In this document: in pieces, positions 43,795 through 52,881 of the stretch
Position numbering within the stretch: position 1 is the first letter of the stretch
Layout: every line of letters starts with the position of its first letter
Assembly (NCBI RefSeq): GCF_017873675.1
Contig: NZ_JAGGKK010000001.1
Coordinates: 62,001-126,000 of the forward strand
Direction of reading: 5' to 3'
Length of the DNA stretch: 64,000 nt
Origin: Virgibacillus litoralis
Lineage (GTDB): Bacteria; Bacillota; Bacilli; Bacillales; Amphibacillaceae
The notes under the pieces: model-generated
Seen by the model: the letters and a program-made list of their open reading frames with translations, nothing else
Told to the model about the DNA's origin: nothing
Database searches by the model: none
Program-made: the position numbers and the translations under genes

Positions 43795-43850
43795 CTTCTC
43801 ACTCCTCATAGATTAGTAGATTCTATTTATTGAGCATTGTAGGAAATTTC

Positions 43851-43869
43851 GGGACAAGAGACCTGTCCC
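43851..43869. repeat. GGGACAGG-family palindrome inside the operon
   Basis: GGGACAAGAGACCTGTCCC, in the 85-bp gap between thiolase and the dehydrogenase gene. Unlike the other copies it lies inside an operon and could act as a partial terminator or mRNA end. Confidence 0.7.
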
Positions 43870-43879
43870 CACGTCTCGT

Positions 43880-44659
43880 CTATTGAGCTGTGTAGCCTCC
43901 ATCTAATACTACTGCCTGACCTGTTACACCTTTTGCTTTGTCACTGGCGAGGAACATTGTATAATCAGAGATTTCCTTAACAGACAGCAGACGTCTCTGT
44001 GGTACTAGCGGATAAATAACATCTTCTAACACCTTCTCGAGCGAAACATTTCGGTTACCTGCCAAATCTTCAAGCTGATTTCGGACAAGTGGGGTATCGA
44101 CATAACCCGGGCATACAGCGTTAACCGTAATTCCGTGTTCAGCACCCTCTAAAGCAGTAACTTTTGTTAGTCCGATTACGCCATGTTTTGAACTGTTATA
44201 AGCAGCTTTTCCAGCAAAACCAATCAACCCATTAATCGATGCCATATTTAAAATTCGGCCATATCCTTGTTTTTTCATTATCGGAAATACGTGTTTTGTT
44301 GCCATAAATGGTGCAACGAGCATAACCTTGGTAATGAATTCGAATTTTTCAGTTGGAAAGTCTTCAATTGATGCAACATGCTGTAGCCCGGCATTGTTAA
44401 TCAGAACGTCAATTCTGCCATATCGTTCAACCGTTTTATCAATGGCAGAAGTGAGTTCATCTTCCTTTGTTACATCACATTTTATTCCAAAGCAGTCATG
44501 CCCTTCTTTACTCAGTTTTTCCGTTACTTCATTTACTTTTGCTTCGTTGATATCTGAAAAAACAACTTTTGCTCCGTTTTCGACAAAATCAACGCCAATC
44601 TCGTACCCTATTCCACTTGCTGCACCTGTGATAAAAACGACTTTATTATCTACTAACAT
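43880..44659 (-). CDS. 3-hydroxybutyrate dehydrogenase (SDR)
   Basis: A 259-residue short-chain dehydrogenase. TGAASGIG at the N-terminus is the nucleotide site, NNAG follows, and the catalytic Ser-Tyr-Lys is S...YNSSK. The region VCPGYVDTPLVRNQ and the C-terminal GVTGQAVVLDGGYTAQ are typical of BdhA-type 3-hydroxybutyrate dehydrogenases. It oxidises 3-hydroxybutyrate to acetoacetate with NAD. GGAGGGG before ATG 44659. Confidence 0.9.
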   Translation of the reverse strand: MLVDNKVVFITGAASGIGYEIGVDFVENGAKVVFSDINEAKVNEVTEKLSKEGHDCFGIKCDVTKEDELTSAIDKTVERYGRIDVLINNAGLQHVASIEDFPTEKFEFITKVMLVAPFMATKHVFPIMKKQGYGRILNMASINGLIGFAGKAAYNSSKHGVIGLTKVTALEGAEHGITVNAVCPGYVDTPLVRNQLEDLAGNRNVSLEKVLEDVIYPLVPQRRLLSVKEISDYTMFLASDKAKGVTGQAVVLDGGYTAQ

Positions 44660-44677
44660 CTGAACCCCTCCATTTTT

Positions 44678-45352
44678 TTATAGTGATGCCGCTTTCAAAT
44701 TCTCACATAAAATAAGTTCTGCTTCTGTTGACTGAACAACTTCCTCAACTGTCCAGCCATTTGTCACCTCTGTTAGTTTTAAACCAGCACTGGTAACATC
44801 AATTACTGCACGGTCTGTTATTATCCGGTTAACGACACCTTTACCTGTTAACGGAAGTGTGCATGCTTTTAATATTTTCGGCTTGCCATGTTTATTAACA
44901 TGATCCATGATAATAACAATTTTCTTAGCTCCATGGACAATATCCATTGCGCCACCCATGCCTTTAATCATTTTTCCTGGGATCATCCAATTAGCTAAAT
45001 CCCCTGTTTCGGAGACTTCCATGCCACCGAGGATAGCAAGGTCAAGGTGTCCCCCGCGAATCATGCCAAAGGATTCTGCACTGCTAAAATAAGATGCACC
45101 TAATGAAGCTGTAACGGTTTCTTTTCCAGCATTTATCAAATCCGGATCAACTTCCTCCTCTTCTGGAGACCTGCCAATTCCAAGCAAGCCATTCTCTGAC
45201 TGAAGAACAACTTCTTTTCCTTGCTGGATATAGTTTGCAACCATTGTCGGCATGCCAATTCCTAAGTTCACATATGAACCGCTTTCAATTTCCTGCTCCG
45301 CTCGTTTAGCGATATTTTCACGTATAGTTGCCTTATCGGCCTGCTCCACCAT
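44678..45352 (-). CDS. scoB: 3-oxoacid CoA-transferase subunit B
   Basis: A 224-residue beta subunit. SENGLLGIG carries the catalytic glutamate of succinyl-CoA:3-ketoacid CoA-transferase. The enzyme activates acetoacetate with succinyl-CoA. It follows scoA by 15 bp; GGAGGAG before ATG 45352. Confidence 0.93.
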   Translation of the reverse strand: MVEQADKATIRENIAKRAEQEIESGSYVNLGIGMPTMVANYIQQGKEVVLQSENGLLGIGRSPEEEEVDPDLINAGKETVTASLGASYFSSAESFGMIRGGHLDLAILGGMEVSETGDLANWMIPGKMIKGMGGAMDIVHGAKKIVIIMDHVNKHGKPKILKACTLPLTGKGVVNRIITDRAVIDVTSAGLKLTEVTNGWTVEEVVQSTEAELILCENLKAASL

Positions 45353-45367
45353 AAATACTCCTCCTTC

Positions 45368-46063
45368 TTATGCTTGTTTTCTTAACGTTAATCGTTCAAT
45401 CCGTTTCTCTTGCTTGCCTTCAATTAATCCTTGTACATAAATGCCTGGAGTGTGAATGTGATCAGCGTCAAGTTCACCCGGCTCAACCAGCTGCTCAACT
45501 TCAGCAATTGTCACCTCTCCTGCTGCAGCAATCGATGGACTAAAGTTCCGGGCTGTTTTGTTGTACACAAGGTTTCCATTTCTGTCCCCTTTTGCTGCCC
45601 GGACAAGGCTAAAATCTGCCGTTAACGCTGTCTGAAGCAAGTACTCTTTATTATCAAACGTTCGTACTTCCACACCTTCTGCAAGCGGGGTCCCGACTCC
45701 AGCTGGTGTATAGAATGCAGGTATTCCAGCACCGCCCGCCCGAATTCTTTCTGCTAATGTGCCTTGAGGAACAAGTTCAACCTCTAAATCTCCTGATAAA
45801 ACCTGTCGTTCAAATTCCTTGTTTTCCCCAACATACGAGCCAATCATCTTATCAATCTGTTTATTTTTCAGCAGCAGGCCTAGCCCCCAATCATCAACAC
45901 CACAATTGTTGGATATCACAGTCAGATGCTTCACGTTCGATTCTACTAAAGCAAGTATCAGATTCTCCGGAATTCCGACAAGGCCAAATCCACCGGCCAT
46001 AATCGTGGAACCATCCTGAATGTCCTTAACTGCTTCATTAAATGATGTATAGGTATTTTTCAT
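45368..46063 (-). CDS. scoA: 3-oxoacid CoA-transferase subunit A
   Basis: A 231-residue alpha subunit, with the nucleotide-type loop [16 protein letters not shown] and [16 protein letters not shown]. It forms the heterodimer with ScoB. First gene of the operon scoA-scoB-bdh-thiolase-gntP, and the sigma-54 promoter lies 28 bp upstream of ATG 46063. Confidence 0.93.
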   Translation of the reverse strand: MKNTYTSFNEAVKDIQDGSTIMAGGFGLVGIPENLILALVESNVKHLTVISNNCGVDDWGLGLLLKNKQIDKMIGSYVGENKEFERQVLSGDLEVELVPQGTLAERIRAGGAGIPAFYTPAGVGTPLAEGVEVRTFDNKEYLLQTALTADFSLVRAAKGDRNGNLVYNKTARNFSPSIAAAGEVTIAEVEQLVEPGELDADHIHTPGIYVQGLIEGKQEKRIERLTLRKQA

Positions 46064-46090
46064 CTTTTTGCACTCCCCTCACTCTTATAT

Positions 46091-46108
46091 AAGCAAAAAG
46101 TATGCCAA
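46091..46108 (-). promoter_or_regulatory. sigma-54 (SigL) -24/-12 promoter of the scoA operon
   Basis: Read leftward, TTGGCATACTTTTTGCTT fits TGGCAC-N5-TTGC: GG and GC are exactly 10 bp apart. It is just upstream of scoA and downstream of an enhancer-binding protein gene. Confidence 0.9.
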
Positions 46109-46165
46109 CTTTAGCTATCCTTGCAAAATGTCACAAAATCGACGTTTTTAACTGGAACGAAAAAA

Positions 46166-46193
46166 TCCAAATTCCGATTTTACGGAATTTGGA
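46166..46193. promoter_or_regulatory. enhancer-binding-protein site 1
   Basis: Arms TCCAAATTCCG and CGGAATTTGGA (11 bp) around ATTTTA. The core TTCCG-N6-CGGAA is shared by sites 2 and 3. Confidence 0.85.
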
Positions 46194-46240
46194 TCTAAAT
46201 TCTTATTTAATAGTAATGTAAGCCCTTACTTGTATTGCCT

Positions 46241-46256
46241 TTCCACGAATACGGAA
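46241..46256. promoter_or_regulatory. enhancer-binding-protein site 2
   Basis: TTCCACGAATACGGAA, a one-mismatch copy of the TTCCG-N6-CGGAA core, 75 bp further from the promoter than site 1. Confidence 0.65.
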
Positions 46257-46260
46257 TAAC

Positions 46261-46278
46261 TTTCCGATATTACGGAAA
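46261..46278. promoter_or_regulatory. enhancer-binding-protein site 3
   Basis: TTTCCGATATTACGGAAA, perfect 6-bp arms, 5 bp after site 2. The three sites are about 60-170 bp upstream of the -24 element, the usual distance for looping activation. Confidence 0.85.
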
Positions 46279-46280
46279 AT

Positions 46281-47645
46281 TCAAATTCCGTATTTCTTTA
46301 TTTTATCGTACAATTTCGATTTACCGATTCCCAGCAGTTTTGCAGCTTTTAGCTTATCTCCATTGGCTTTTTTTAAACTTCTTTCGATTGTTTGCTTTTC
46401 CGTGTTATTCAGAATTTCCTTTAAGGTACCATTTTGTTGCAAAAAATTAGAATTTGGCTGGATATGGTCTGGTAAGTCTTCCACTTTTATAATTTCGGTA
46501 TTCGTTAGATGGACCGCGGATTCAATAACATTTTCCAATTCCCTAATATTCCCTGGCCATTGGTATGTCATGAAGCATTCCAATACAGGCTGGTCAAAGT
46601 CGATAACCCGTTTGCCTGAGCGCTCTGTCACTTTAGTTAGAATATATTTGGATAAAACCCGTAAATCCTCTGTTCGTTCTCGAAGTGGAGGTATCCGGAC
46701 CTGTACAACATTTATCCGATAAAATAAATCATCCCGAAAGCGCTGTTCTTCGATTAATTTTTCCAGAGACTGATTTGTGGCAGCTATAATTCGCACATCT
46801 ATCTTTTGCGTATCGTTTGCCCCAAGCGCTTCGACTTCTCCTTCTTGTAAAACTCTTAGAATTTTCACCTGGGCACTTAATGGCATATCACCAATTTCAT
46901 CTAAAAAAACGGTACCACCATTAGCAAGCTGAAACTTACCTAATTTGCCACCCTTTTTAGCTCCTGTAAAAGCACCTTCTTTATAGCCGAATAATTCCGA
47001 TTCCAGTAAGTGTTCAGGTATTGCTGCACAATTCACTTTAATAAATGGTTTACCGCTTCGTTCACTTAAGTGGTGAATACTGTGTGCAAACAGCTCTTTT
47101 CCTGTGCCGCTCTCACCTCTGAGTAATACAGAAACATCGCCAGGTGAAACTTTTTTTATTTTATTCTTCAATTCATTCATTTGCGGGGAACTGCCTACAA
47201 TATCATGAAGCGAGTATGTTGTTCCGTGCTGATTGTTCAATTGACTGCGATAATGTTCCAATTCCAGCAATAAATCCTTAATATGACTGTTCATCTTTTT
47301 CCATTCTTTTGTATCACGAAACAATACAGTCCCAACTGCACCAACAACTTTCCCCTCAGAACGTACAGGAATACGATTGGCAATCATATGATTACCACGG
47401 ATATATTGAAGGTCAGCAATTTCTTCCACACCGGACTTAGCAACTATATGCATTCTGCTATTCTCAATGACTTCGGTTACATGTTTGCCAATTGCTTCTT
47501 GTTTATTTGTCTCTAGAAAGTCACAATACGTATTATTCATGTATGTTATCAAGCCTTCACCATCTACTACAACAAAACAATGGTAAGCGTTCTCAAAAAC
47601 TGTTTCAAAAATTTCCTCTTTGTATATATCCTTTAAATAATGCAA
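46281..47645 (-). CDS. sigma-54-dependent enhancer-binding protein with PAS sensor
   Basis: A 454-residue activator. An N-terminal PAS domain (about 10-120, FENAYHCFVVVDGEGLITYM) precedes the AAA+ domain with Walker A GESGTGKE, the sigma-54-contacting GAFTGA loop (in YKEGAFTGAKKGG), Walker B GTVFLDEIGD and the R-finger region. A Fis-type helix-turn-helix closes the protein (KAAKLLGIGKSKLYDKIKK). It activates the downstream scoA promoter, 175 bp away, from three TTCCG-N6-CGGAA sites. The PAS may sense a short acid. Its own promoter is unseen; the stop lies next to site 3. Confidence 0.93.
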   Translation of the reverse strand: MHYLKDIYKEEIFETVFENAYHCFVVVDGEGLITYMNNTYCDFLETNKQEAIGKHVTEVIENSRMHIVAKSGVEEIADLQYIRGNHMIANRIPVRSEGKVVGAVGTVLFRDTKEWKKMNSHIKDLLLELEHYRSQLNNQHGTTYSLHDIVGSSPQMNELKNKIKKVSPGDVSVLLRGESGTGKELFAHSIHHLSERSGKPFIKVNCAAIPEHLLESELFGYKEGAFTGAKKGGKLGKFQLANGGTVFLDEIGDMPLSAQVKILRVLQEGEVEALGANDTQKIDVRIIAATNQSLEKLIEEQRFRDDLFYRINVVQVRIPPLRERTEDLRVLSKYILTKVTERSGKRVIDFDQPVLECFMTYQWPGNIRELENVIESAVHLTNTEIIKVEDLPDHIQPNSNFLQQNGTLKEILNNTEKQTIERSLKKANGDKLKAAKLLGIGKSKLYDKIKKYGI

Positions 47646-47773
47646 TCTGCCACCCCTCCATACAACACTTTTATTATAACAAAATTATATGGTTCCACAC
47701 AGTTCCCAAATAAAGCACATAATTTTACGAGTAATCGTAACAATACTATTACTAAGTTAAAGGATGAACTGGA

Positions 47774-49363
47774 ATGATTAAAAAATTGATTATTGCGCTG
47801 ATAAGCTTAGCCCTCGTTTTAATTTTTATTATTTGGTATGGTTTTTCAACCCCGACAAAAGACTTAAGTGATGAAAAAGTCGATACAACTTCTAAGTCTA
47901 AACCAGTTGTATTGATAATTGTTGATTCTTTAATGGATAAACCTTTACAAAAGGCTATTAAAGACGGACGAGCACCTGCATTGAAATTCTTATCTGAACA
48001 TGGACAGTATTTAGATAACGTTGTAAGCTCATATCCTACCATGTCAGTTACAGTTGACAGCAGTCTCTTAACAGGGACATATGCCGATAAGCATAAACTT
48101 CCTGGACTTGTTTGGTTTAATCAAGTTGAGAACCGTTTAGTGAACTATGGTAGTGGAAAAATGGAAGTCCTCCGGCTTGGAATTAAACAGGTTCTTAACG
48201 ACAATATTACCAACTTGAATCAACAGCATTTAAGTAAAAGTACTGATACTATTTATGAGGAATTAAATAAAAGACAACTTCAAACCGCCTCCATTAATGG
48301 GCTGATTTATCGTGGAAAGCAAACACATAACCTGCATATTCCAAGATTAGTTTCTGGGGTTAACTTAATGTCCGACAACATAACTGTAAAAGGACCAACA
48401 TTGTTCTCCTTGGGAAGTCTATCTCAATTAAGTCCTGAGAATGATAAACATAACAAGGTTTGGCAAGGATTAGGGCTCAATGATGCCTTTACTGCTGAAG
48501 AACTTAAATATCTTATTCAAAATAATAGCCTCCCCGCTTTTACACTTGGCTATTTTCCGGATTTGGATGGTCGTGTCCATAAGCACGGTCCAATGGATCT
48601 AAAAGGGATTGAAAAGGTTGATCAGCATCTTCGAATGATTCTGGACGCATATCCTACTTGGGAAGAAGCAACCAAAAATATGGTCTTGATTGTCTATGGT
48701 GACAGCGCCCAATCAGCAATTGGAAAGGAACATTCCAAATCGATTATTGATTTAACAACACTGGCCGGAAAGTACCGGGTATCCGAACCAGGAAAACCAA
48801 TCACTAAAAAAGATCAGATTGTATTGGCCGTTAATGAACGAATGGCCTATATTAATTTGTTAGATGAAAAAGTTGGTTATACGGAAATGGCTTTGGATTT
48901 AATAGGAGATTCTCGAATTAATTTTATTGCGTGGAAAGACGATGAAGGAAATCATGTATATTCCGGGAATGTAAATAGAAAATTCACCTATCAACCTAAG
49001 CCTGATGGTGAATTTACTGATCCATATAATAAAAAATGGGATATGAATGGTGACTTTACCGTATTGAATTTATCCGTTAATGACCAAAATGAAATATCAT
49101 ACGGCAGGTTTCCTGACGCACTAGCAAGATTAAATGGAGCTCTTCACTCTCACGAAGGCCGTTATCTTGTGGTCGATGCAAAGCCTGGCCATGAATTTAT
49201 CGCAAAACACTCCCCTGCTCACCTTGGTGGAGCAGGGCATGGATCTTTACACGAAAAAGATTCAATTACACCCATGATCATCACTGGTACAGATTCACAC
49301 CCTAAACATAATCGTGTTGTGGATTTTAAAGAATGGATATTGGAATTGACCAGTTCCAACTGA
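47774..49363 (+). CDS. membrane-anchored alkaline-phosphatase-superfamily (nucleotide pyrophosphatase-like) protein
   Basis: A 529-residue protein with a single N-terminal membrane helix (residues 5-23) and an outside metal hydrolase domain of the phosphodiesterase/nucleotide pyrophosphatase type. VVLIIVDSLMD has the first metal aspartate, SSYPTMSVTVDSSLLTGTYA the nucleophile threonine/serine region, FPDLDGRVHKHGP further metal residues, and SPAHLGGAGHGSLHEKDSIT the last histidine. It would cleave a phosphoester outside the cell. Monocistronic; ATG 47774 follows AAAGGATGAACTGGA. Confidence 0.85.
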   Translation: MIKKLIIALISLALVLIFIIWYGFSTPTKDLSDEKVDTTSKSKPVVLIIVDSLMDKPLQKAIKDGRAPALKFLSEHGQYLDNVVSSYPTMSVTVDSSLLTGTYADKHKLPGLVWFNQVENRLVNYGSGKMEVLRLGIKQVLNDNITNLNQQHLSKSTDTIYEELNKRQLQTASINGLIYRGKQTHNLHIPRLVSGVNLMSDNITVKGPTLFSLGSLSQLSPENDKHNKVWQGLGLNDAFTAEELKYLIQNNSLPAFTLGYFPDLDGRVHKHGPMDLKGIEKVDQHLRMILDAYPTWEEATKNMVLIVYGDSAQSAIGKEHSKSIIDLTTLAGKYRVSEPGKPITKKDQIVLAVNERMAYINLLDEKVGYTEMALDLIGDSRINFIAWKDDEGNHVYSGNVNRKFTYQPKPDGEFTDPYNKKWDMNGDFTVLNLSVNDQNEISYGRFPDALARLNGALHSHEGRYLVVDAKPGHEFIAKHSPAHLGGAGHGSLHEKDSITPMIITGTDSHPKHNRVVDFKEWILELTSSN

Positions 49364-49380
49364 GCTAAATCCGGATAAAT

Positions 49381-49539
49381 TCAAGTTAATGCCTCTATTT
49401 CATATTCATAGTTTCTGAAAGTTATTCCCCTTCTGTCCAGCTCAATCATTAATAATTCAAGAAAATCTCTTTCCAGTCTTAATTTTAATGCTTTTTTATA
49501 TGCGTTTATTAACGCTTCGTCACTTAAATATATCATCAT
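49381..49539 (-). CDS. sda: sporulation histidine kinase inhibitor Sda
   Basis: A 52-residue protein beginning MMIYLSDEALINAYKKALKL and continuing with RLERDFLELLMIELDRRGI. This is the two-helix hairpin of Sda, which in Bacillus subtilis is 46-52 residues with the same LSDELLIESY...LNRDFIELI pattern and blocks KinA autophosphorylation when DNA replication is disturbed. The start can be 49539 or the following ATG at 49536; AGGGG lies upstream. In B. subtilis sda is controlled by DnaA boxes; I see no exact TTATCCACA near this copy. Confidence 0.88.
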   Translation of the reverse strand: MMIYLSDEALINAYKKALKLRLERDFLELLMIELDRRGITFRNYEYEIEALT

Positions 49540-50088
49540 TTTAATTACCCCTATTTTAATTAATCTTCTATTTATAATTCACTTTAAATTAAAACTGTGG
49601 CTTTACAGCAACCTCTCTATAAGAAAATGGTCCCCACCATTAAAAATATTTAATCTATTAATGTAAAAGTCACATCCCTAGACTAAGTATTCATGGTACA
49701 ATGTTCCATAGTGAATCAAGCCAATCTTGCATTATCTTTATCTAATATAATAAATACTACCTACACAACCTTTTCAATTCAAGATAAAATGCGAAATGTG
49801 TCGAATTGCCACAAACCGAGAATATTGATCGTATATACTTTAATGCGTTTGGTGCAAACAACAGAATTTTGTGGCAACTTAGCCACACGATATCCATTCA
49901 ATATTTGATAAAATACTCTAATATGCAAACATTTAGTTCAGATTATTTCAAATAGTACGGGATAATCTTATGCCTTTTATTAGAAAACTTGGTATTCGCC
50001 AAGCCTAATGGCGAGTGCCTTAGTTGCACTTATGCAGTAAGAATGTATTTATACCTTCTTAACTGCTAACAAGACTGGGGGGGGAGTT
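49540..50088. other. 549-bp intergenic region with inverted repeats
   Basis: TTGCCACAAA (49806-49815) and TTTGTGGCAA (49868-49877) are 10-bp inverted arms 52 bp apart; the right arm also pairs with GCCAC at 49882-49886. Near 49996-50015 a smaller CGCCA/TGGCG hairpin occurs. They lie upstream of the HTH-MEDS regulator and may be its operators. No gene is apparent. Confidence 0.45.
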
Positions 50089-50907
50089 ATGAAGAGAGAA
50101 TGGTTAATCCGGCTTCGAAAATCAAAACAATTCACGCAAGAAAAAGTGGCCTTAGATGCTTATATTGATAGGGCTTTTTATTCACAAATTGAAACTGGAA
50201 AACGCAATCCCAGTTTTAACATTGCTCTTAACATCGCTAAAGTTTTAAATTTCGATCCAATGATATTTTTTGAGGATAACCTTAGCATTGTTAAGGACAC
50301 CCCTTCATATCGTCATATACCTGAATACTTCAGCAGCATGGATAGAGGAGATATACTATATCTCTTTAATAATAAAAATAGCTATCTTGACCATGTTGTG
50401 ACGTTTCTTGTTACAGGAGTTCAAAAAGGTAGTTATTGTATTATCATCGAGCATAATAGAAATCACACAAAGATACAGCAGCGTTTAGAAAATTTCTTAA
50501 CTAAGACTGAAATAGAAAATCTCATATACTTTATTGACCAGAATGAAATACTTCAGCATGAACCTAAAGGTATAGTGGATAAGTTTCATAAATTACAAGA
50601 TATGTTTGAAGAAGAAAAACCTGTACGTATATGGATGATTGAAGAGCAATATACCGAAGATGATTGGATAAACAAGTTAGGAAGGTATCTTAATCTGGAG
50701 GACAATTATAATTTGAAGGTAGCATACAGAAAGTTATTATTTTTACGAGCTTATGATGCTTCATTAATATCAGCAGGGCTGCATATACAAAAAATGCGTT
50801 GCTATTCATATCTTATGACGGATTCTGAAATAGTAGATTCTCCCTTTTATCGCTCACTAAATAAATCACTTATCTTCCCTTCCCTTTTCATCCAAGAGAG
50901 ATTCTAA
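50089..50907 (+). CDS. XRE-family HTH protein with MEDS sensor domain
   Basis: A 272-residue protein. Residues 5-62 are an XRE/Cro helix-turn-helix (KSKQFTQEKVALDAYIDRAF, GKRNPSFNIALNIAKVLNFD). Residues 75-260 form a MEDS (DcmR-type) domain: MDRGDILYLFNNKNSYLDHV is its start. MEDS domains are thought to bind hydrocarbon derivatives or to sense other small molecules; they also occur with histidine kinases. ATG 50089 follows a run of G (GGGGGGGGAGTT). The following gene encodes a second, HTH-less MEDS domain. Confidence 0.85.
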   Translation: MKREWLIRLRKSKQFTQEKVALDAYIDRAFYSQIETGKRNPSFNIALNIAKVLNFDPMIFFEDNLSIVKDTPSYRHIPEYFSSMDRGDILYLFNNKNSYLDHVVTFLVTGVQKGSYCIIIEHNRNHTKIQQRLENFLTKTEIENLIYFIDQNEILQHEPKGIVDKFHKLQDMFEEEKPVRIWMIEEQYTEDDWINKLGRYLNLEDNYNLKVAYRKLLFLRAYDASLISAGLHIQKMRCYSYLMTDSEIVDSPFYRSLNKSLIFPSLFIQERF

Positions 50908-51063
50908 TTAAACAGGAAATAATTAGCTACTTATTAATTCGCAGTAAATACAACCTAGGCACGATTAAAGCTTGCACTCCGAAGTATAAGGGGTTAGTAC
51001 GCTTTCATAAGAATCCCTTTAACGAATGCCAAGTTTTCTACTGAGAAGAAAGAGAGGGATTAA

Positions 51064-51633
51064 ATGATTCCATTGACAAAGTATCTGCAAGAATTCGATT
51101 CAGCACATATCTTGTATGTTTTTGAAGAAAAGAATAACTATATAGAAAATATGATGGCGTATATTAAGGCAGGCACGGAAAGTGGTCATCATCTTATTAT
51201 CATAGAAAATCAAAACGTTTTTCATGAGGTAGAGGAAAAAATTAAGAAGTTATATTCAAATGAGGAACAAAAATATATTCATCATATTGATAATTATTCA
51301 TTTTATCGGAGTTACACAAAATCCCATATGCAAAGCATTGTCAAACATTTCCATAATAAATTAAATGCTTGTATAAATGAAAATAGTACTATACGCACGT
51401 GGGCACATGTGGAATGGAAAAGTAATAATACCAGTTCAAATAAACTTGAGGAATTTGACAATATTGAAGACTGTAGTCTTAGTGAAATCGGGATAATGTC
51501 CGTATGTGCGTACGACGCTTCTGCTATCTCAGCTTCTCTGCAAACTAAGCTGTTGCGCAATCATGAATACTTTATGACAGACAAAGAATTGGTTCGATCT
51601 TCTTTATTTGGAATACCTAAAAAGTGCAGCTAA
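51064..51633 (+). CDS. MEDS-domain protein
   Basis: A 189-residue protein made of one MEDS domain (FDSAHILYVFEEKNNYIENM, GHHLIIIENQN) and no DNA-binding part. It is clearly related to the C-terminal domain of the preceding gene (AYDASAISASLQTK versus AYDASLISAGLHIQK; FMTDKELV versus LMTDSEIV). Its own GAGAGGGATTAA site precedes ATG 51064. A stand-alone MEDS next to an HTH-MEDS protein suggests a partner or anti-regulator. Confidence 0.82.
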   Translation: MIPLTKYLQEFDSAHILYVFEEKNNYIENMMAYIKAGTESGHHLIIIENQNVFHEVEEKIKKLYSNEEQKYIHHIDNYSFYRSYTKSHMQSIVKHFHNKLNACINENSTIRTWAHVEWKSNNTSSNKLEEFDNIEDCSLSEIGIMSVCAYDASAISASLQTKLLRNHEYFMTDKELVRSSLFGIPKKCS

Positions 51634-51648
51634 TAAATAATCAAACCT

Positions 51649-51689
51649 AAGACCTCCATTCCTTGTATCAGTAAGAATATGGAGGTCTT
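51649..51689. terminator. terminator between MEDS gene and dehydrogenase
   Basis: AAGACCTCCAT pairs with ATGGAGGTCTT; the stem is followed by TAAAAG and preceded by AAACCT, so it may serve both converging genes. Confidence 0.8.
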
Positions 51690-51727
51690 TAAAAGTGTCA
51701 ACTATCCGTGATTGGATGTAACGTAAA

Positions 51728-52681
51728 TCACACCACAGCACAAAGTGACTTTCCGCCTTCCAGCACTTTCATCACTTCTTTGGCAACCATCATAGCTGTA
51801 CGGGATTGCGATTCATCTGTTAAACCGGCAATATGCGGGGAAAGGTGGATAGCTTCAACCTTGGAAAGTGGTGAACCCTTTTGAACAGGCTCTGTTTCCA
51901 GTACATCAAGGTACGCCCCGGCAATTTCCTTGGATTGCACAGCCTCTACCAAATCCTGTTCGTGTACAATCCCGCCTCTTGCTGAATTGATTACGTAAGC
52001 ATGGCGCTTCATACATTTAAAATTATCTTTGCTGATCATATGCCGGGTTGCTTTTGTCAATGGGACATGGATGGAAACAAAGTCTGAGTGAATGAGCAGT
52101 TCATCAAGCGTTTCCACCGGCCGAACTCCGGTTTCTGCCAGTATATGATCGTATGGCTTAACAAATGGGTCATAGCCGATGACATTCATTCCAAAAGCAT
52201 TGGCACGTTTGGCAACACGGTGGGCAATTTCACCCAATCCGACAAGTCCGAGCGTTTTCCTGTTTAATTCATATCCAGTAAAGAACTTTCGATCCCAATT
52301 GCCCTTGCGAACATCAGCATCTGCTTCAGCCAAAGGACGATAGGCATCCAGCATCGATGCCATTACATACTCTGCAACAGACGTCGCATTCGCATGTACA
52401 GCCGGGATGACTGGAATGTTTCTAGCTTTTGCCGCCTCAAGATCAATGTTATCAAGGCCAACACCAAGACGGCCAATGACTTTGGTATTTTTGGCTGCAT
52501 CAAGCAATTCTGCATCGACCTTAGTTTCATTTCTGACAATGAGTGCATCATATGCAGGCACCAATTCAAGCAATTCACTTCTTTTCCGTCCCAATTCCAT
52601 ATCATAATCCACGGAATAGCCATTGCGCTTGAGTTCTTCAATTCCATCATCCCACATCAACTCGGTTACGAGCACCTTCAT
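51728..52681 (-). CDS. D-isomer-specific 2-hydroxyacid dehydrogenase
   Basis: A 317-residue NAD-dependent dehydrogenase of the SerA-like family without the ACT domain. The Rossmann site is GLVGLGEIAHRVAKRANAFG; the catalytic Arg is in VINSARGGIVHE, Glu in LDVLETEP and His in LSPHIAGLT. SerA-length enzymes are over 500 residues, so this is a short 2-hydroxyacid dehydrogenase, for example for sulfolactate or a keto-acid. Substrate unproven. Monocistronic; TGAAGGGTC ribosome site before ATG 52681. Confidence 0.9.
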   Translation of the reverse strand: MKVLVTELMWDDGIEELKRNGYSVDYDMELGRKRSELLELVPAYDALIVRNETKVDAELLDAAKNTKVIGRLGVGLDNIDLEAAKARNIPVIPAVHANATSVAEYVMASMLDAYRPLAEADADVRKGNWDRKFFTGYELNRKTLGLVGLGEIAHRVAKRANAFGMNVIGYDPFVKPYDHILAETGVRPVETLDELLIHSDFVSIHVPLTKATRHMISKDNFKCMKRHAYVINSARGGIVHEQDLVEAVQSKEIAGAYLDVLETEPVQKGSPLSKVEAIHLSPHIAGLTDESQSRTAMMVAKEVMKVLEGGKSLCAVV

Positions 52682-52881
52682 GACCCTTCACTCCCTATGC
52701 TAGTAATTAATTGTCTATGTATCTGTACCTGACTTCTCTCTTAAGTAAACTGTTCTAAAGTTGCTACTTGATTATATGCAGGTATAGTGGTAATTAATCT
52801 CATCGTACGAATAAAAATAGAGCAGCATCATTAAAGATACCGGGTTCAGTAACGGGAGAGAAAACAATAAATAACATACTA

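Noticed and set aside
51728-52681. Naming the 2-hydroxyacid dehydrogenase as sulfolactate dehydrogenase or SerA
   Set aside because: Only general family motifs are visible and no sulfonate or serine gene is adjacent; the ACT domain of SerA is absent.
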